Shown: positions 1 through 12,139 of the stretch, one piece after another | Layout: each line of letters opens with the position of its first letter | Numbering within the stretch: position 1 is the first letter of the stretch | From: Baylisascaris procyonis | Lineage: Eukaryota > Nematoda > Chromadorea > Rhabditida > Ascarididae | Reading direction: 5' to 3' | NCBI GenBank assembly: GCA_037389465.1 | Contig: JAZARR010000188.1 | Coordinates: 647,501 to 711,500 of the forward strand | DNA length: 64,000 nt | Notes under the pieces: model-generated | The model's input: only the letters and a program-made list of their open reading frames with translations | Database searches by the model: none | Told to the model about the DNA's origin: nothing | Translations under genes and position numbers: made by a program

Positions 1-701
1 CTTACAAATAATCTGATTTCACCAAAGATCTGACAAACTCTCCAACTATAAATCTATGAACTGCTTCATAATTTACAGTTTTTTCCGTTTCTTATAAAAA
101 CATAAACTCCTCTTTGTGCTTGTTCAAGATTTCTGAGAGCTAGCCAACTTTGGAGATTCCACCTCGATATCTCACTATAATCCAGGTAAAAATTACCTTT
201 TCAGATTAAAATCAGGTATTAATACTGGATTGCTACCTAGACATAAAAAGTATACGGCAATATACTTAGCAAATTTTAATAACAGGAAAACAAACGACTC
301 TAACGAAGAAAATATATAAGGAATGGATAATCAATGATTAGATACTTTAAACTTGATACCACTTTAAAATATAACTGCTGAATCCATATAATCCTATATG
401 AGAGATTAAATCAGCATCAATTAACTGCAAAAATAATATATCACTAATTTTAGAAATAAACCATCAAATAAAATATTCGTCATTGCATTAGTTTTCAGTG
501 ATGCCCCTTCCACTAATCCATAATCAATAATATCTTTACGCAGACTGCTACCTAGCCGATACGCAATGTTTTAAAAAGTTGTCAGCATACACACACACAC
601 TCACGCTAAATAAAACATCAAACAGTAGCAGCAATACAATCACATAAGTAGTGCCCTCCAATTCGCTTTTTTTTCCATATATTTCTGCAAACTCCCACTT
701 G

Positions 702-704
<3 letters not shown>

Positions 705-762
<58 letters not shown>
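705..762. repeat. TA dinucleotide microsatellite
   Basis: About 29 uninterrupted TA units. It creates a spurious open frame of alternating Ile-Tyr. Confidence 0.97.
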
Positions 763-763
<1 letters not shown>

Positions 764-2138
764 TACGACCAAAAATTAATATTTTTAAATACATTACTTT
801 CTGCTTCTCCATGATTCAAAATTCCTGCAATAAAGTTCGAAGACGATCTAAACAAACGTTGAATCCTCTAACTTTCCCCTCACTTTCTAGAACTCTTTTC
901 CCAACAAAAATGCCAAAGATAAGACCTTCAAAGTGCTGAATAATAAAATGCAACTTTTCATTTACAATGATATACACGAATATGAACAGAAATCCACGTT
1001 TTTGCACAAATACAAACATACGATTGGCACAAGCAAAAGAGTGAGTGTAAAACGCCTATGCAGCGATGAATCACCAACACAATGTTTGCATTCAGTAATG
1101 TTCAACGTCACCCAAAGCTGTTTTTTCTTCCACTTCTAACACATCTGCCTCTGCAATCCATCACGGTCATAACCATTAAAAAGGTTGTAAAGAGGAAAGG
1201 AACATTCCCAACGGGGCAAGGTAATTTGTTGCATCTGCACAAACGAAATTGGAATATGAGCTTCGACTTTCGAAAAAATAATTCACGAAATTTCAAGTCA
1301 GAAAGAGCATAAAAAGAATATAAGCAACGACTCAGCCAATTTCCGCTCCCTTTCATCGTCGAGGAGCTGGAAGAATATCTATAGTTGCAATAACAGGCGA
1401 CCATAACACCTACAGCCTTCAAATTTATGTAGGTACTGCTAATACACTGAACAGGTCTCCAGTGGGTACTGCGTCCTTTACCAAGCGACTCTGCTCAATT
1501 ATTCATCATTGTCATCACTAAAATATATTTGTTATCTTCTTTCAGGAAAATGACCTGTAAGGAAGTCACTCATCCGGTGGTCGCAGCCTATAGTAAGAGT
1601 AAGGAGCTCCATACAAGCTCCAATGTGCCCCTAACGATTTTTCTCCCCCCCAGAACGGTGCCATAGATCATCCCGGCTGACCAGGACTCTGTCCACTGAG
1701 GTTGATCCCGACCTTTGCATAATCCTTGCAGTCGCCAAACACCGCTGAGTCTTCCATATAAATCCTCTCTGCTACGATATAATAATTAAAGAAGCTCCCA
1801 CTGCTTGCTAAACACGGGGAACGCTATACGCAAATTGGCAAAACAACGTCGCTGATATGGCATTAACAATATCAGCAATTCATCCAGAAAATATCCTTCA
1901 TGCATTTATGCGCAGACATTAACTCTCCTTATGTATATGAAATACAGCCCGGAAGGGATGCAAAATGAGGTAAAGGATACCATCAAAATCGCAACTTCTT
2001 CGACACAGCCCACTGATACGGCCTATAACATCATTTAGTGCAATCAGAACAGAAGGAACGAGGATGCGAAACTTTATTCATTCATTCTAGATGGTTTGAA
2101 CACCGGTCAACATGGCTACAACTGCATATTTCAAAACG

Positions 2139-2157
2139 GTCAAAGGTCAAAGGTCAA
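2139..2157. promoter_or_regulatory. Triple GGTCA direct repeat (nuclear-receptor-type DR1 sites)
   Basis: The plus strand reads GGTCA AA GGTCA AA GGTCA, which gives an exact AGGTCA-A-AGGTCA DR1, the element bound by HNF4/RXR-type receptors. Nematodes have many HNF4-derived receptors. A weaker copy, AGGTCAAAGGTTA, lies near 12580. Function is inferred from the motif only. Confidence 0.35.
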
Positions 2158-4574
2158 GGAACACACACGACGCCAACCTATTGCTAGACAGTTTATCAAA
2201 AAATACACGAGAAAACAGGTGAGTTCGAATATTTCGTGCAGAAAGATAGGTGCCACATCAACACAAAGTTGCCCTTCCCCTCATGTCCCCTCCGTCAAAT
2301 CTCCCATTTTTGGCACCTTTTCAACGTTTCGGTTGGAGCCTTCTAGGCCGCAAAATCTAAGCGGTACGCGATATTGCAGCTGCTGTTAAACTCAATCAAT
2401 ACTTTTTCAACCACTCGCCGGCATTCAACTTGAGCTTGGACGGGAGAAAAATTACAGTAACTCCAATCATCAGGCTTATAGTTATTCGAGGGTCAAGTCG
2501 AACGCTCGACCTCTGTCTATGCATAAACATATCATTACCTGTTTTACTCATACCACTCACTCGCAATCTGATAGCGAACAAAACCTCCACTTATTTAAAA
2601 TAAAGATACTTGAAGATTTTACAAAACCAGATCCTATAAAACCTTAAAGAAATTCTAACACTGCCATGTGTTGGGAAATAAGCAAAAAAAAAAAATGCAA
2701 ACCTCAATCATTTTGCCCATATTGACCAGATGGGTATTGGTCGAATCATTGACAGGGTGATCGGCTTCCACCTAAATGCACATCACTATTCGATTACTTT
2801 CAGAGTATTGCCTTCAAACACAAGTATGAAATTTGAACAGATCGCAGCTAGGCAAGCGTATACGACTCATCGATAGTAATCAAAAAATAAGGTGTCACCT
2901 TTCGAGCAGGTAGGTTTGTGATAGCCGTCTGATGGATATGAATTGACATATCAATTCATTTGTATATTTAACAAGATTCTACGCCGTCGGCCGCTATCTA
3001 TATAGCTTGCAGTGCAACCGACGAATTCAATAATGAAACATCTATCGGCCATATGTGCCGCAGAGATGCGTCAAAAGGAGTTATTGCTCTTTGATGACGT
3101 AATTCTGCTCTTATTTAAGACTATCAGGGACTTTCATCCTTCCATGCAACGCAATTCATGTAGTACATCTATATCACTACTCCCCGACACAACAAATGCA
3201 GTACAGCTGAGAAAAAGAAGCCCCAAAGGCATTCTTGCCACCCATCTGAACATGTATAGTAGGCACAGCATCAGGCAGCACCTGGGCAGACACACCTTCG
3301 AACTGCATTCTCGGAGCCATAGAAAAAGAAAGTGGGTGCCGATGGGCAGATAGCGAGTACCAAGAGAAGACAACATGAATCAGACTGTTTGCGCGAGGAA
3401 CATGCAACATTTCAGGGATGTCTATCAAGAAAACCTCCGCCAGCATGTTGCGCTCAGCTGGAGCAGAAGGTGGGAGGGGGAGCGGTAGAGAAGGACCAGT
3501 GAACCGCTCAGTTAACTCCAACTCCTTAACTGCCTTCCTACTAATGAACGAGAAAGACAGGAATCTAGTGACTTTCACTAATCTCGCCTAACCAAACATA
3601 GATAAACCAGCTTTTACAGAAAGTATACGAGGACCTATATGAATGAAAGCTACCACTAATTATTGTAAAGGCACATTATTCTAAAAGTGAGCATAAAGCT
3701 GACTCTTTCGTTAATAAACTCCCCTTCCCCCCTCATAACACGTTACTACCACTCAGAGAGAATGTTACACGCAGATAGCGTTAAATCGATCAACGGCGGA
3801 CTACGGCCAACAGTGACGGACTACTCGGGAGGGATATCCCTTCTCTGAAGGACGATACAGTGGCGCTTCCCTCATAATGGTGCGACTACCTGACACATCG
3901 AATTTTCTTTAAAAAGCAAATTCTGGTTAGCCACTCTTCCAGATGAGGCCTCTATCCCTTACATCTTATTATCTATCCAGAAACGAAGAGGGCCATTTCC
4001 AAGATCCCCCACCATATTTCTCCATCTGCTCCCGAAAATGATAACTGTGCTATTAAAAAAAAAATCCCCAAAATGCGGTCGCCAATTCCCTTTCTTTTTC
4101 AAAAATTACCCGTTTTGTGCATTCAGCAGTGAAAAAAACTCCCATATGACTTTTATATACCGATGACCACTTCTAAACAACAACAACAAAAAAAAATGGA
4201 ATAGACAACGGGATGGGTAGGAGATAAATGTAGAAATATCGAAAAACCATTCGGTATTTTTGAACGGACGACAAATAATAATTCTGTTTTGAAATTTATA
4301 CTGACTTAGTGGATTTTGAAATTTACGATTGCGAAATAAATACCGAAAGCGTCGATATTCTTCATCAATAAAAAAGACGAGGAAATCCATCAAAAGTTCC
4401 CTCTATCTACGAAGGGGTAAAAATGGAAGCCATCAATCTATCAATATCTCTCATTTCTTTTTTTTTTTTACTGAAATTTTCAATTACACTTAAAAGAGGC
4501 GCTTAAAATGTTAAATAAATCCATTCAGTACCATACAAACTATCAGCAATATTCCAGAATAACAAAACGAGTAC

Positions 4575-4685
4575 CTGACGAGTCATCGAGCCACCCAAGT
4601 TCATCATTCCACTACCCTGCCTATTCGTTTGTAGCCACAACATCACTGTGCTCGTTAATTTATAATGTGCATGTCGTCCACCAGC
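4575..4685 (-). CDS. cap-2: cap-2 exon: [15 protein letters not shown] region
   Basis: A 111-bp phase-0 exon of 37 codons, [18 protein letters not shown] followed by [19 protein letters not shown]. It matches the family almost residue for residue. The acceptor is TTACAG|GCT and the donor CAG|GTACTC. No downstream exon with the expected ANIGR and DIVNGLR motifs could be read in the remaining 4.5 kb of minus strand. Confidence 0.95.
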
Positions 4686-7600
4686 CTGTAATATTACTAT
4701 ACTTGATGAGAGCGGAAGAAAAAAAACATCCATTACCATATCCTAATGAACCAACGGGTTTCACTGATGTACTAAACCAAGGAAGAAATGGCAGTTTCCT
4801 TTTTAAAGCCTCATTTGCAATGTGGTGAGGGAAAAGAGGATGAGCGGGAAAAAGAGAAAGGGAAAATTCCCCTCCCAAAACACTGTCCAAAATGAAATTT
4901 TCAAGCCTAACAATAACACCTCTTTTCCATTACCTTTCGACTCTCTCGGTTCCAATCGGTGCGAAATCAACCACCTTCGCACGTTTTCATGCTTGGCTGT
5001 GCTGAATGCACTCTTTCGCGAACATTTTTCACTAATCTCAAATGAGTTCACTCCCATTCGATCACGAATGCCCTACAATGGTTAAAACGTCTCCCATTTT
5101 CCCTATGCGAAGCCGGGTTCATTGAGCATGATTGTCCAAAAAATTCCGACTTACTCCACTCCTTCACCACCGTTTCCCAGGTTCAAAGAGCAAATGTGTT
5201 TACAGTACTCATTGCGCGATCTGTTTGAATATCTACTTTCAATGACTCTATATACTAATGCCTCTGCCTCAAGTTATTGTTTTCTGGTACTACTAACAAC
5301 AGCCGCCATACCTTTTATCAACTCTCGAATAATTGCGTCACACCTGTGTTTGATGTTCAATTATATGATTTAATATCAAATCATTTAATAGAATAAACGA
5401 ACAAACAAAATTTATTCTATATCCGACCAGAAGGTTCATCCGTTTCATCGTCACGCTCACCGACAAGCCTATAACGATTACGAATTTTCATACAAGCTCA
5501 TGGATCTGACAGAAATACATCCTGCTAATCGCTTACTTAACAATCAAATCTGCTCATGCTGGAAAAACCGAACCAAAACTTTAGCCTGATTCTTCACTAA
5601 ACCTCATCTACTATGAAACTCTTTAAATTAGGCATAATATGAGCGCCTTCTAATAAAATTTCCCTTCCTCATCACTCAAAATAGACATGAATACTTCAGA
5701 GAACTCTGTACCTTTTCCTGAATTTCGATGACGTGGATTGAATCCCAGCAACCTTGGATTAAACGGCAACCATCGCCGATCTTTTTGATCAATACCACAC
5801 CAGCAAATCCATAGTCCAAATCCCAGAAATACACTGATGATACTCCACCCTCAAAGTACCTGTAAATACCGACAACTATATTACAGGTGGCCGACTACGT
5901 TCAGCTGCAAATAAGTTTAAGAGGTAAATTTGACACTGATAAATGCCACTATGGCTACTATCTACTCAAACACTGTACAATACCTGATATATGGACTGCT
6001 ATGCCCATCAAGCACAAAGCCTGATGAATTCTACAGACCGTCGATATCGCGCTGTCAATTATTAGGGAATGAAAGCCTACGTACCATCTAAAATGAGCAG
6101 TAGAGCAGAGAATCACCTAAAAACATTGTTATTCGAAAAATTTTTCAATATTCTTCCTTTTTCAAAAAAATTTCTCAATATTCTCCAACTTCAAAAATAT
6201 AACTGCGTCGATTTGACTATTTTTTATATCTCAGCTCTAGAGCAGAAATCCAACTTCAAACCCAATTTTCGGCTACCTACACTAAGCCATATGACTTTCT
6301 TACTGCAACTCCATTTCAAGTGAGTACAACAATAAAAAATAACACGCAAACTGCGGAAATTAAAAGATATGTTTAAAAAAACAGACAAATGTACATACGC
6401 GTCTCTGTAAGCCTCGAAGGCAGCGTTGACCTCTATCTCGAGCTTACGAAGCTTGTCTGATGGCATTGCCCCATCCTCCAGCGGGGGATCGTATGTGTTC
6501 GACCAGGGGGACCTACAACAATAAAATCCTAAACGAAGTAAGAATTGTGGCAATGGTTTTATTGACGGATTTGATTTGAATTAATTTGATGATGTCAATT
6601 GCCAGAACATATTAAGCTTCTGGATGACCATACGCCCATAAGCTCCCGAATGATTGTTCTGGATGATTATAAGATCTCTATGACTTCGCTTCACCTGAAT
6701 TCTATGAAAGTTCTTGTTTCCTTCACCTTTCAGGGAGTCACAGAGACCATGACCAATAATGCCATGCAATTTTAAATCTTCGGGGATATAACACCGTAAT
6801 GGCACGTGATGTTTGCATACCGCTCCCTGGTGAGATGGATTAGGCACCACTATTCATGCGCTTTGACTAGCATGACTGAAGGGTGACGGGTAGGGGAGGG
6901 GGACAGAAGGGGGATTAAGCGATCGAAAGAGAAAAGGATCCAGCTCTCACCATTCCCTATCGATGTAGGGAAACGATGGATACCTCCTTTCCAATTTCCC
7001 AAAAGAGGAATGAAAATCTAATTACACGGATACCATACATTTTCGCATATCCAAAAACTGAACTGTACTGAATGTATTTCCGGTCTGTGAAAAATCAAAG
7101 CAATATCCTTGTGATATTGTAATGGCATAACTTGTTATCTGCTCATATCCCGCATCAGGCGATGAGGTAGTGATCAGAAGACATCCTCAGGACGGGGAGA
7201 AGGTAGAGAGAAGGAAGGACGGAGTACTCAGACGATTAAAGAATAGATACCAATTTAATGTGAAGACGAGGAACGCACCCTGTTCCTCACTTGTAAATAT
7301 TAAATTTTGCATGTCCTTTAGCTTACTTTCGTATGATGAAGTGTGTGAATCTGTACTAGCCTTCAGCCACAAAGTGCCCTACAAACTACAGACTACAAAC
7401 TACAACATACTTTTATATCACCAAGGTACACTAACTTTTTATTGTTAGAAATATGAGGATAAATTAGGTCAACTGCAAAAATTTGAGTCACCTGTAGCTA
7501 TCGCCATCTCTATTGTAGTCGCATAGGAGATATTCCTTGCCGGTATCCTTATCTCTCGCGATTTTCAAAGGTTGATCCACCGCACTCAGTAGATCGTCCA

Positions 7601-8664
7601 GCAACCGTGGACAGAGGTCTATCAGGTCGTTTAGGTTCTTCTCCACTTGTTGCGGTGGCAATCGCCGCATCAGGTCAAGACCGCAATCCAACTGTTGGTC
7701 ACTCTAAACTGTCCATATTAAGTTGAAGATTATGAATAAGTGGACAATAGAAAAGAAGCTTAATTGTCCTGCACAGCACTCCGACCCAATCCTCCCCTCT
7801 AGATCGCAGTGTTAAAAAATTTGAATAAACCAGAGCATAAACTACAACAGGTAAAGTGATGCCACAGGGAAAAACCGGAAATAAAGCGCCCAACACTACT
7901 GATCATCCCCTTGAAAAAATTTCCCTCAATTAAAGCAATAGCACTTTTGTTATGCGAGGTTAGGAAGGTATGAGAACCGTGGAAGATGGCGGCTTGTAAG
8001 CGGAAAGGTCTCAAAATGCAGTCTCTTGATCTGCGAACCCCCCTCTTTTCTGTCAATATTCTTCCTGCTTATTTGTACTTTATCACAACAAGGTGTAAGC
8101 GAACTACTTTAAAAAAAATTTATTTAGTGTTTATCTAGTCCAAAGTCGATATACTATAAAAAGGCGAATTTTCAAATGCGCAACGACAAGTGAGCAAATA
8201 TCCAAAATAGGCAAAACTCAGCTCGCACCTAATATTCATGAAGTCGAAAGATGAAATACTCGATTCTACACTATAAAAACAGATGAGAGTAGCGAAACGA
8301 CAAACAAACAAAATAAAATAGCGCATTTAGAAGTAGAAAGCTGATGGGATTAGCCTACTGTTTTGCACACTGCAGCAAGGGAGGATGGAAAGGAGGAAAC
8401 ACGGATCGTTCAAGCGTGAACGTTGAAGATTACATAACGATAGGAGGCAAAATTCTCCGAGTATAAGCGAGGAACAGAAAAACACTTCCGAAATATGCAA
8501 ATTAACCTAGAATGGTGTCGATACGTTCAGCGACAACTATACTTCCAGAAGGAAGTTTGTACAACGGTCGTGCATAATAACTTATTATAATTTGCATAAA
8601 AAGCGTTGTAACTACCTATATTTTTCATCATCACAATCAAACTTACCTCAACAACCACTTGCAT
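4575..8664 (-). CDS. cap-2: F-actin capping protein subunit beta (CapZ beta), partial gene
   Basis: The beta subunit pairs with CapZ alpha and caps the barbed end of actin filaments in the cytoplasm. Four minus-strand exons join with consistent phases: 7691-7492, 6512-6399, 5859-5712 and 4685-4575, together 191 codons. The product carries family hallmarks in order: [11 protein letters not shown] near the N-terminus, [15 protein letters not shown] and [13 protein letters not shown], then [45 protein letters not shown] and [15 protein letters not shown] with [10 protein letters not shown]. The vertebrate protein is about 277 residues, so this covers roughly residues 6-197. The C-terminal part, including the ANIGR region and the actin-binding tentacle, was not found in bases 1-4574 and probably lies beyond the left edge. 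The coordinates include a tentative first exon at 8664-8647. Identification is certain; the 5' start is not. The gene diverges from gmps-1. Confidence 0.96.
5712..5859 (-). CDS. cap-2: cap-2 exon: [15 protein letters not shown] core strand region
   Basis: A 148-bp exon found by reading the minus strand; it is short (49 whole codons). It encodes [20 protein letters not shown], then [10 protein letters not shown] and [14 protein letters not shown], which match the central beta-sheet of CapZ beta. The acceptor is TTTACAG|G and the donor AAG|GTACAG. DYGFAG and CRLIQGCWD differ slightly from the usual DHGFAG and KIKGCWD. Confidence 0.94.
6399..6512 (-). CDS. cap-2: cap-2 exon: [18 protein letters not shown] region
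   Basis: A 114-bp exon. Its first base completes the Arg codon of the preceding exon and its last two bases (GC) start an Ala codon. It encodes [18 protein letters not shown] followed by the helix [18 protein letters not shown]. The acceptor is TTGTAG|G and the donor GC|GTATGT. Both are supported by unbroken family alignment across the junctions. Confidence 0.95.
6581..6850 (-). other. Unassigned open frame in a cap-2 intron
   Basis: A minus-strand open frame of about 89 codons in the 980-bp intron between the first two certain cap-2 exons. The composition looks protein-like (mixed charged and hydrophobic residues, for example [19 protein letters not shown]), with no low-complexity tract. 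No family was recognised. It could be a nested exon, an old insertion or chance. Confidence 0.2.
7492..7691 (-). CDS. cap-2: cap-2 exon: N-terminal domain
   Basis: A 200-bp exon with 66 codons plus two bases (AG) that complete an Arg codon in the next exon. It begins after a CAACAG acceptor at phase 0 with Leu-Asp-Cys-Gly, matching the LDCALDLMRR start of the family after its short N-terminal peptide. The donor is AG|GTGACT at 7491. The family motif [11 protein letters not shown] lies across its end. The first codon is TTG (Leu), so the true ATG must be in an upstream exon. Confidence 0.95.
8647..8664 (-). CDS. Possible first coding exon of cap-2
   Basis: On the minus strand an ATG opens six codons (M-Q-V-V-V-E) that end exactly at a perfect GAG|GTAAGT donor at phase 0, as the next cap-2 exon requires. 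CapZ beta proteins start with a short peptide (about five residues) before LDCALDLMRR, so length and phase fit. The residues themselves do not resemble the usual MSDQQ or MSEEQ, so chance cannot be excluded. The intron would be 955 bp. Confidence 0.3.
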
Positions 8665-10446
8665 ATCCCCTTACCTCAAAAAAAAAATTAGCACTGATAT
8701 ATGCAAAGTTTTTCCTTATGAGGCTCTATCTCTGAAATAAGCACCCGTACAGGGTGTTTCCAATAAGCATTTATGAAGCCATGACCCCTCGAGATATTTG
8801 GCTTGCTCAGCATATTGCATAGCTTTCCTTCTAACGGTAACTACTAGCCGCACATAGCACAATATTATAGTAACGTTGCCCCGCTCTGCCCTCCCCCTTT
8901 CCCCAATAACTGTCAGTGACAATGCCAGTACCCCTTTTTTGGTGAAGTACCACAGAGCTCAGAATAGGCTCATTAAGAGGTGTGACCTGCTTATAATTGC
9001 ATCTTTCATCGGTCGCATCGAGCTATCGAGAACCTGATTGTTGGAATGAAGAATTCTCATGTATGGAATAATTACTAGCTACTGTGAGTGTTCGCACTCG
9101 TATCGCTTCAACAATTCCCCCTCATTCAAATTTTCGACGTTGTTAACTGTCTAAATCTTGAAGCCAAAAATTTTTTTTGGTAATCTATCGTTAGAAAGTG
9201 CGTAAATTTGTTCGCTTTTTCAAAAAATTCGCGTTTTTTTTTTCGGAAATACAGCGAAACCACTTGATATACCTTTGTTCCAGCTTTCAATACCATCAAT
9301 TCTGAGTGGGCGATGCCCTAGTGGGGGATGAATGGTGCCTGGAAGATAAAGAGATAGATTGTCTCAATTATTTTTCACATTGAGAAAATAATCTCGCACA
9401 TTCCAGTATAAAATCGTTGAAATGCGCCCAAGACTACAGCGAGCTGTGGGACGTCTCAACAGAGGGATCTACGCCTGCCATAGACCAGATGCGCACATAA
9501 GGAAGATTCCTTATATTTATCAACCGTGACATAAGGAAACGATATATTTTTGGCATATAGGATCCCAAGCCTCAAATCCGAAGCAATTTCAAGAGAAGGG
9601 CGATGCAGGATATTCAGTAAAATGCATCTAACCCCTTTACAAATAATGGATTAATTATATCCGCAACTAAAGTGATAAGAGTGAAAAGCTCGAACCATTG
9701 CAATCGATGACAACGGTCAACGACGCACGTCCTTCAGTGATGCTTTTGTGTACCTTTTTGGTGCACCACGTCGACTGACGCCTCTTTCGTTCCTTGCAGC
9801 TGAAATCCTAATCCATAAAGCACTCTCTTTGAATAAATACGAATAACATTTGAAGCACTAATTCAATTTATTTCTAACATTTATTTCTAAATAAATAAAA
9901 TAATAAAAGAAGCAATGAGACAGCAATATCAAATGAAACATATCAACCGGAGAGCGGATATTATCTACCCTATAATATTTTAACAGTCAATTATCAAGCT
10001 TTTCCATATGTATGTAGCGAGACTGCGAAGGAAGTCACATTGCCTCTATTCATAATACTACAGCAGAACTGCCGTCACATACAGTAAGTCATCAGCAATG
10101 TCTATGTGGGCAACGAGGCGTGAAGTGATAGCACGAGATAAGATCAAATCCGTGTGCAAAACATTCCCTGACACTTTACTCGGTCGATGATCAATGAAAG
10201 TCCACAACCAGGCTCGAGAACAAAGACCTAGGAGGACTTGAGGAACGGAAGGACGTGCACTTAACAGTGGGGTGCAGCGTCTAGAAGGATTCGCCACCCA
10301 ACTTTCCCTTCGAGGCTTCTTCAAATGGTATTCCACAAGCCGACAGATGCCACCGTGCCTTCTTTACAAAAAGAGTGCATCAAGTTTAGAGTACGTTTTT
10401 GGATGATACTGATAAATTACACTTGAGCTCAGTGATATAGTTATCC

Positions 10447-10549
10447 TAGATATGTCAAGCTTGTAAGTGTGACTCGAAGTCTCGTAGGCGTGACCCGAGG
10501 TGCTAACAATCTTTTAGATGTGACCTGAGATGCTCCTAGTCTCCACAAG
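10447..10549. repeat. Degenerate tandem repeat, unit about 30 bp
   Basis: Three imperfect units share a GTGTGACTCGA-like core: GTGTGACTCGAAG, GCGTGACCCGAGGTGC and ATGTGACCTGAGATGC. Divergence is high. Confidence 0.45.
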
Positions 10550-11029
10550 TGAAGTCGTCGTTCAAACGACAAAACCCCTCAAACCTAGCGACTTCAATAT
10601 ATACACTCATTACTCTCATTTATTTGAACTAATAAAATACTCTACGGCCGCATTTTCACCAGCCGAACCTCGTGCACCAATGAATATGAACAACGGCTCA
10701 TAAAATGCTGATATATAAGGCCAACAAAAATAGAACAGCAAATCAACAACAAAACGCATCACAACTGAATATAGACAACTGAGCTTAGTTCACCCGTTCT
10801 AGAGAAATGTGATGCAGCAATGAAGAGGAGAGTATATCGATAGAAGAGATACTAGACAGAGAGGGAGAAAAGAGATACAAACCAGAAGAGCATGAAGTTC
10901 ACACTAAATAATGCGTAACATAGATACAACACATCTTAATGCCTGTAAGCTGTTTCAAAGTTCGCGCCAGTAGCCTGAGATCGTTGCAATGAAGATGGGG
11001 CAATATTTCATCGATTAAATGCACTAAAA

Positions 11030-11117
11030 TTAGATCAGACCGGAAATTAAGGTGGCTAAAGAGGTCTCGAGTGGAATTAGGTCAGACCGGAAATTAAGGT
11101 GGCTAAAGAGGTCTCGA
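11030..11117. repeat. Recent 41-bp tandem duplication
   Basis: Copy 1 at 11030-11070 and copy 2 at 11077-11117 are offset by 47 bp and differ at one position (TTAGATCAG versus TTAGGTCAG). The shared core includes GACCGGAAATTAAGGTGGC. Confidence 0.95.
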
Positions 11118-11534
11118 ACTCTGTATGGAAGTTCACCTGACAAGGTTGGTCAGGTAACTGAATCAACGAATGAACAATCCGAGTCACATTATGTAGATTT
11201 TGCGCACCGTAACAACAAGATAACCTTGCAACACTTAGATATGTATAAGAGAATCATTACTGATTAGGAAGATATTATTATGCAAATATTTTTATGCATT
11301 TTGTATGATCTACAGCAGTAATGTTTGTTCTATACGTCAGTGATAGGATTCCTTAACGTAGAGTCACTAGAATATTGCAGATTTAGACATGAACCATATT
11401 GCAGGCACTATTGGATGTGTCTGTGCGCACGGACGTTTTGCTTATTTCCTTGCTGTATTGCTTCCATATTCATTCTTCGTTTCTTATTTGTATATCTTTT
11501 ATAATGTTCTTCAAATCCGGAATCTTGAAAAATC

Positions 11535-11536
<2 letters not shown>

Positions 11537-11574
<38 letters not shown>
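11537..11574. repeat. TA microsatellite
   Basis: About 19 TA units. Confidence 0.95.
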
Positions 11575-11576
<2 letters not shown>

Positions 11577-12033
11577 GTTCATATTTATATTTGTTTATTT
11601 ATTTATTTGTTTATTACCTTCCTTTGAGATGTTTACAGAATAATCGAGCGCCCATATAAACGTTTGAAAAATAAACGCCTAGGTGAATATTTTGGAATGC
11701 AACATTATTAATTGCGAAAATGAAAAAATTAGGAAAGCGCGGCAGGGAAATTGGCACTATATGTGCTATCTGCAATTATAGTGATAAGACCAAATTGGTG
11801 GTTGTATATGAATCTGACGAAATGAGGTGTATAGGTCGGTTCAAAAGAAACTTTTAAGAACCGTTGCAGGAAAAGGTATGTAGTATAAGATGCTATTCCA
11901 TTGATAAATGCCATATTTCATAACCTAGACGTTTAAGCTTTTTTCAAAGCTATACAACTATGTTTGCTCAATATTTGTTTATGTTCGATGCAGAATAAAT
12001 AAAATCCTCGGTTACTGAATCTATTACGTGTAA

Positions 12034-12139
<106 letters not shown>

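Larger units (their letters stand above)
1..4574. other. Left-flank non-coding stretch (cap-2 downstream intron or 3' side)
   Basis: No recognisable exon. The plus strand is A/C-rich, as in the cap-2 introns. It contains a TA microsatellite (705-762), a run of three GGTCA half-sites (2139-2157), and several short open frames that overlap on both strands without splice signals or family resemblance. Being downstream of the last cap-2 exon seen, it may be a long intron. Confidence 0.6.

Noticed and set aside
3012..3578. Overlapping open frames of 80-133 codons on both strands
   Set aside because: No family resemblance and no splice or start support; overlapping frames on both strands look like chance.
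8740..8790. CAGGGTGTTTCC sequence resembling a transposon end
   Set aside because: No matching inverted copy was seen nearby, so an element cannot be defined.
10058..10336. Minus-strand open frame of 92 codons in a GC-richer patch
   Set aside because: No recognised motif or exon boundary; upstream of cap-2 but not matching its expected first exon.
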